A program made the position numbers and the translations under genes. From NCBI GenBank assembly GCA_964472565.1, contig CAYYNB010000208.1:1-9375 (forward strand): a DNA stretch of 9,375 bases, written 5' to 3'. Positions within the stretch are counted from its first letter, which is position 1; every line of letters starts with the position of its first letter. Positions 6,529 through 9,375 of the stretch are shown here, piece by piece. The notes below the pieces were generated by a model. The model worked only from the letters and a program-made list of their open reading frames with translations, made no database searches and was not told the DNA's origin. The DNA is from DATAMF01 sp964472565 (GTDB lineage Bacteria; Chloroflexota; Anaerolineae; Aggregatilineales; Aggregatilineaceae).

Positions 6529-7731
6529 ATGCCCATTCATGTCCCTCACACTGACAACGTCATCACCGCTAATCTCACGGGTGCGGCATGGGTTATCTCA
6601 CCGCGTTATGGTGAAAGTTACAGCTTTGACCGCGCCGGACGCCTTTTGAGCCTGTTTGTAGACGAACGCAGCTACCAACGCACCTTAGATCATCGGGTTC
6701 TGGAACGGAATGGGCGCAGCGGAAACGGTCTGCGCCGCCGCGAATTGAGCGCGCCCGAACGAGATACCCTGCTCGCCCGGACTTTTGAGTCGCTGCACAA
6801 GTTAGCCACGATCTTGCCTGATCTGAATCTGCCAGTTCGGGATCGCGAACAGTTTGCGCAAGTCCTCGACACCATTCTTGCTTTTGGTCCCGAACGCCTG
6901 GCCGCCGATGGTGACTTATTTAAGGCACTCTACCAACCGATCAGCGTCCTGCCGCCGGATCAATATCTCGCGCTGGTCCTGCAAGCCACCGAAGGCTGTT
7001 CCTGGAACCGCTGCACCTTTTGCGGCCTGTACCGGGATCGGAGCTTTCGTATTCACAGCCCAGAAAGTTTCCGCGCCCATTGTCTGGCTGTGCGCGATTT
7101 TTATGCCGCCGGGATCAGTCTGCGGCGCGGCATCTTTTTGGCCGATGCCAACGCGCTGATTATTCCCCATCCTCGCCTGATGGCGCTCGTCACGATTGCC
7201 CAGGAATACTTCGGCCAACCCGACCGGCCCACATCCATCTATTCTTTTATCAGCGCCTTTGATGTCAACCGGAAGTCGGCGGCAGAATGGGCCGAACTGC
7301 ACCGGATGGGGTTGGAACGCGCTTATATCGGTCTCGAAACAGGTGATGATGTGCTGCTGCGCTTCCTCAATAAGCCCGGTTCCGTCCAGGATGCGATTGA
7401 TGCGGTGCATGCGCTGCGCGCTGGCGGTGTCGCGGTGGGTGTGATTTTGATGGCGGGCATCGGCGGTGATCGTTTTGCCGCATCGCACATGAACCAGTCG
7501 GTTGAGGCGATCCGGCAGATGGACTTGGGGCCTGATGATCTGGTTTATATTTCACACTATGTCTCTGTTCCTGGTACGGAATACGATTATCAGGCCACTG
7601 TTGCCGGGATTCGTGCCCTGACGCCGGAGGAAACGGCAGCCCAAATGCGCACCATTCAGGCTGCCGTGCGCCAGATCGTGCCGCCGCAGACCAAAGTTTC
7701 ACCCTATCGGGTGGACGGCTTCGCCTTGTAA
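6529..7731 (+). CDS. Radical SAM enzyme (HemN/Elp3-like core), function unknown
   Basis: A 400-residue radical SAM protein, expected to hold a [4Fe-4S] cluster and cleave S-adenosylmethionine to a 5'-deoxyadenosyl radical. The cluster motif is C157-x4-C162-x2-C165 (EGCSWNRCTFCGLY), one residue longer between the first two cysteines than the classical CX3CX2C; the same CX4CX2C spacing occurs in a subgroup of B12-independent COG1032-like radical SAM proteins. Downstream, FLADANAL (203-210), the strand YSFISAFDV (238-246) and YIGLETGDDVLLRFLNKPG (266-284) match the SAM-binding barrel of the family. An N-terminal region of about 140 residues precedes the core without a recognised domain; no extra iron-sulfur cysteine cluster is visible at the C-terminus. 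AGGT (6517-6520) lies 8 nt before ATG 6529. It stands alone on the plus strand, so no substrate protein or pathway can be inferred from neighbours. Confidence 0.9.
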   Translation: MPIHVPHTDNVITANLTGAAWVISPRYGESYSFDRAGRLLSLFVDERSYQRTLDHRVLERNGRSGNGLRRRELSAPERDTLLARTFESLHKLATILPDLNLPVRDREQFAQVLDTILAFGPERLAADGDLFKALYQPISVLPPDQYLALVLQATEGCSWNRCTFCGLYRDRSFRIHSPESFRAHCLAVRDFYAAGISLRRGIFLADANALIIPHPRLMALVTIAQEYFGQPDRPTSIYSFISAFDVNRKSAAEWAELHRMGLERAYIGLETGDDVLLRFLNKPGSVQDAIDAVHALRAGGVAVGVILMAGIGGDRFAASHMNQSVEAIRQMDLGPDDLVYISHYVSVPGTEYDYQATVAGIRALTPEETAAQMRTIQAAVRQIVPPQTKVSPYRVDGFAL

Positions 7732-7838
7732 AACATTGAAGAGGAGCTATGAATTTTTTGTAAAAACTAATTACACATCGCAACCCGCCTTTCTGAGGGG
7801 AAAAAAGTGCTCATTTTCCTGCGATGTTATGAAGACAG
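7732..7838. other. Intergenic junction between GC-rich and AT-rich DNA
   Basis: A 107-nt gap between the convergent radical SAM and ATPase genes. It holds a Shine-Dalgarno-like GAGGAG (7741-7746) two bases before an ATG that opens a four-codon frame (Met-Asn-Phe-Leu, stop at 7761-7763), and an imperfect hairpin at 7775-7827. Composition becomes AT-rich inside this gap. No clear intrinsic terminator is seen for either gene. Confidence 0.6.
7775..7827. repeat. Nested inverted repeat at the island junction
   Basis: The outer arms ACATCGCA (7775-7782) and TGCGATGT (7820-7827) are perfect complements. An inner pair, GGAAAA (7799-7804) and TTTTCC (7814-7819), stacks directly on the outer arm on one side, leaving a 16-nt bulge on the other and a 9-nt loop. 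The structure could be a recombination or replication site, a bidirectional RNA structure, or chance. It does not carry a typical terminator T-run. Confidence 0.45.
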
Positions 7839-9375
7839 CTAATCGCTTGAAGAGTCTAAAATCGGTTTAATTCCTAATTCTCTCCAAAAAGCGGGGTGAA
7901 TATAAAAAGTTGTTGCGTCACTAAAAGTAGACAGAGGTACTCGTAGTCCTTGATAAGACCAGGAAACTGTAGCGTAACTATCTGTTTTTATGCCAATCAC
8001 ACCTACTTTATAGAGAATCTTCAGCAATTTTTGAATCGAGTCCATTGCATTACTTGAGTTAAACCCTTCTTCGATTAAACTTAGAATCCCATCTTTTTTT
8101 GACGAATTTTGCATCAGGAAATCGAGCATAAGGCGCTGAAATTCTTCCAAATTTATATCTGCTAATTTAAAGGAACAGGGGTACTTTTTCAGAAAGAACG
8201 TCAATTCAATCAGATTTTGATAATCAGAGTACCATTCATCAGCAAGCGCTCTGAGCCTATCTCTGGAATAAAGAGCTTCTGCGTCCATCAAAGCTGCCTG
8301 TGTGATTGTAGGTTTACCTGCTGCACATGTTATACAAGAATTAAAAAACATAATGGCATCCCGTGGTCGCAGCATAGTTCTTTCTAAAAGATAATCAACG
8401 GTATCTTGAGATTTATGTATTTGGAGAGGTAAAAGAGCGCGTAAGCCAACCACTTTTTTAGTATATTGTTCTCTAACGAGCAGATTTACTCTTCGATCAA
8501 GTAATTGTTCTAGATCAGCTTTAGTCCACAAAAGACTCAAATACATAGATTGATATTTTTCTTCCTGATAACCAGGATCTCGTGTATATCGGAACACACG
8601 TTCAAGTAAATCTTCTCGAACAGCAACTATGATCTTTACTGTGGAAATTCGGTTATTAAAATCTTTAACTGTTTCCAAAAGTGCTCGAATCAATTGATAG
8701 CGTAGATCATCATCGATCCAATTCTCATCTAATCTGTCAATCACTATGTAATACTTTTTCTGTCTATCATCCAAGATATCTTCTTCTAATAAGTCCATAA
8801 TATTTGATAACTGCTGTATCTGAACATCATTAACTACTTTCTGGCCTCGTTGAACTATTTCTGCCTTCTGTTCTTCGTTTATGCTATTCGCGCTTTGACG
8901 ACTTAACTGCGCCAAAGAACCATTGATTCCGGGGAGGTTTATATCGGTCCCAAGTGATTTAGTTAGTTCTTGCACAAAAGTGGTAGTTATCTCTTTAACT
9001 CGATAGTCTGTCTCCTTCCAAAAGGACTCACCCCACTTTACTAAATAATCAACAGCGAATTGTTTCGATTTATTGGGTCTAAGAAGATTTCTAATCTGTG
9101 TTAGAAAGTTGTCCCGCGCTGCTTCATTAGTAATATGGTAGTGATTTTTGATAATCTCAACAGTAAATATGTGTCTCCAAAGTAATCGATAAAAAAGATC
9201 CATTTTTACACCGATTCCAATAAAAAACTGGAGAATATTATCATTGCTAATATATGTCAATGACAAGCTTTCAGGAGCAACTTTAATAACTCGTTCTTCC
9301 CTTTCTATAAATTTTTCTATAAGCGCAGTTTTCCCTGATCCAGTCCGCCCCACTATAATGCACTTCACATTACTT
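7839..9375 (-). CDS. P-loop ATPase, Sll1717/FunZ-like (N-terminus cut by window edge)
   Basis: A predicted ATPase with Walker A GRTGSGKT, positioned so that the glycine after the first visible beta strand lies only about 9 residues from the right edge, and Walker B YIVIDRLDE about 200 residues later (hhhhDxxDE, numbered 207-215 from the GTG at 9368). A sensor-like strand IIVAVREDLLERV (246-258), LLWTKADLEQLLDRRV (279-294) and MLRPRDAIMFFNSC (332-345) follow, an order seen in AAA+/STAND-like ATPases such as the Sll1717 group. The C-terminal part (about 380-509) is helical, ending in YIHPAFWRELGI. The frame stays open past the GTG (9368-9366) to the edge, and relatives have an N-terminal segment before Walker A, so the true start is probably outside. 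Codons are AT-rich, unlike all neighbours, suggesting transfer. Family call moderate; biological role unknown, defence is a guess. Confidence 0.75.
   Translation of the reverse strand, partial: SNVKCIIVGRTGSGKTALIEKFIEREERVIKVAPESLSLTYISNDNILQFFIGIGVKMDLFYRLLWRHIFTVEIIKNHYHITNEAARDNFLTQIRNLLRPNKSKQFAVDYLVKWGESFWKETDYRVKEITTTFVQELTKSLGTDINLPGINGSLAQLSRQSANSINEEQKAEIVQRGQKVVNDVQIQQLSNIMDLLEEDILDDRQKKYYIVIDRLDENWIDDDLRYQLIRALLETVKDFNNRISTVKIIVAVREDLLERVFRYTRDPGYQEEKYQSMYLSLLWTKADLEQLLDRRVNLLVREQYTKKVVGLRALLPLQIHKSQDTVDYLLERTMLRPRDAIMFFNSCITCAAGKPTITQAALMDAEALYSRDRLRALADEWYSDYQNLIELTFFLKKYPCSFKLADINLEEFQRLMLDFLMQNSSKKDGILSLIEEGFNSSNAMDSIQKLLKILYKVGVIGIKTDSYATVSWSYQGLRVPLSTFSDATTFYIHPAFWRELGIKPILDSSSD

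Noticed and set aside
7775..7827. Integron attC site
   Set aside because: No matching RYYYAAC/GTTRRRY core pair is present at the ends of the inverted repeat.
1..9375. tRNA, rRNA, CRISPR array or insertion sequence with transposase
   Set aside because: No cloverleaf, no regularly spaced repeats, no transposase-like protein was seen on either strand.

Overview
The window looks like bacterial chromosomal DNA, fairly GC-rich from base 1 to about 7735 and clearly AT-rich from there to the right edge. By hand, the 60-base line at 1141-1200 has 40 G+C and the line at 8701-8760 has 20. The gene set (GT-C glycosyltransferase, flippase-like membrane protein, class I amidotransferase, DinB-like, GrpB and radical SAM proteins) and the short palindromes that begin with TGTAGGGGCA are of the kind seen in Chloroflexota (Anaerolineae-like) and some cyanobacterial genomes. 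That assignment is a guess from style; no marker gene is present.

Layout. Bases 1-3603, all minus strand, hold a likely transcription unit read from right to left: flippase-like membrane protein (2569-3603), peptidase C26/PuuD-like amidotransferase (1869-2558), GT-C family glycosyltransferase (233-1789) and a Nudix hydrolase cut by the left edge (1-236). The spacings are 10 nt, 79 nt (with a perfect 24-bp palindrome) and a 4-base ATGA overlap. A perfect TATAAT box lies upstream at 3639-3644. A second minus-strand group follows: GrpB/UPF0157 protein (5796-6383), a protein with three zinc ribbons (4267-5790, 5-nt gap) and a DinB-like protein (3699-4178, after an 88-nt gap with another palindrome and a strong Shine-Dalgarno). 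A radical SAM enzyme (6529-7731) is divergent on the plus strand.

From about 7735 base composition changes abruptly. The rest is one minus-strand gene, open at the right edge, for a P-loop ATPase with clear Walker A and B motifs that resembles the Sll1717/FunZ-like group. It looks like the left end of an acquired, possibly defence-related, island that stopped just after the radical SAM gene. Only this one gene is inside the window, so no complete system can be claimed.

How the genes may work together: the flippase-like protein and the GT-C glycosyltransferase both belong to lipid-linked sugar or envelope chemistry. The amidotransferase and Nudix enzyme are soluble housekeeping or scavenging enzymes apparently co-transcribed with them. 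The second group is a loose collection of small conserved proteins with no obvious shared pathway. The most useful noncoding signals are two related palindromes (1809-1839, 4229-4256) and a 26-base element found about 55-62 nt upstream of two minus-strand genes (3666-3691 and 6439-6464, 21 of 26 positions identical).
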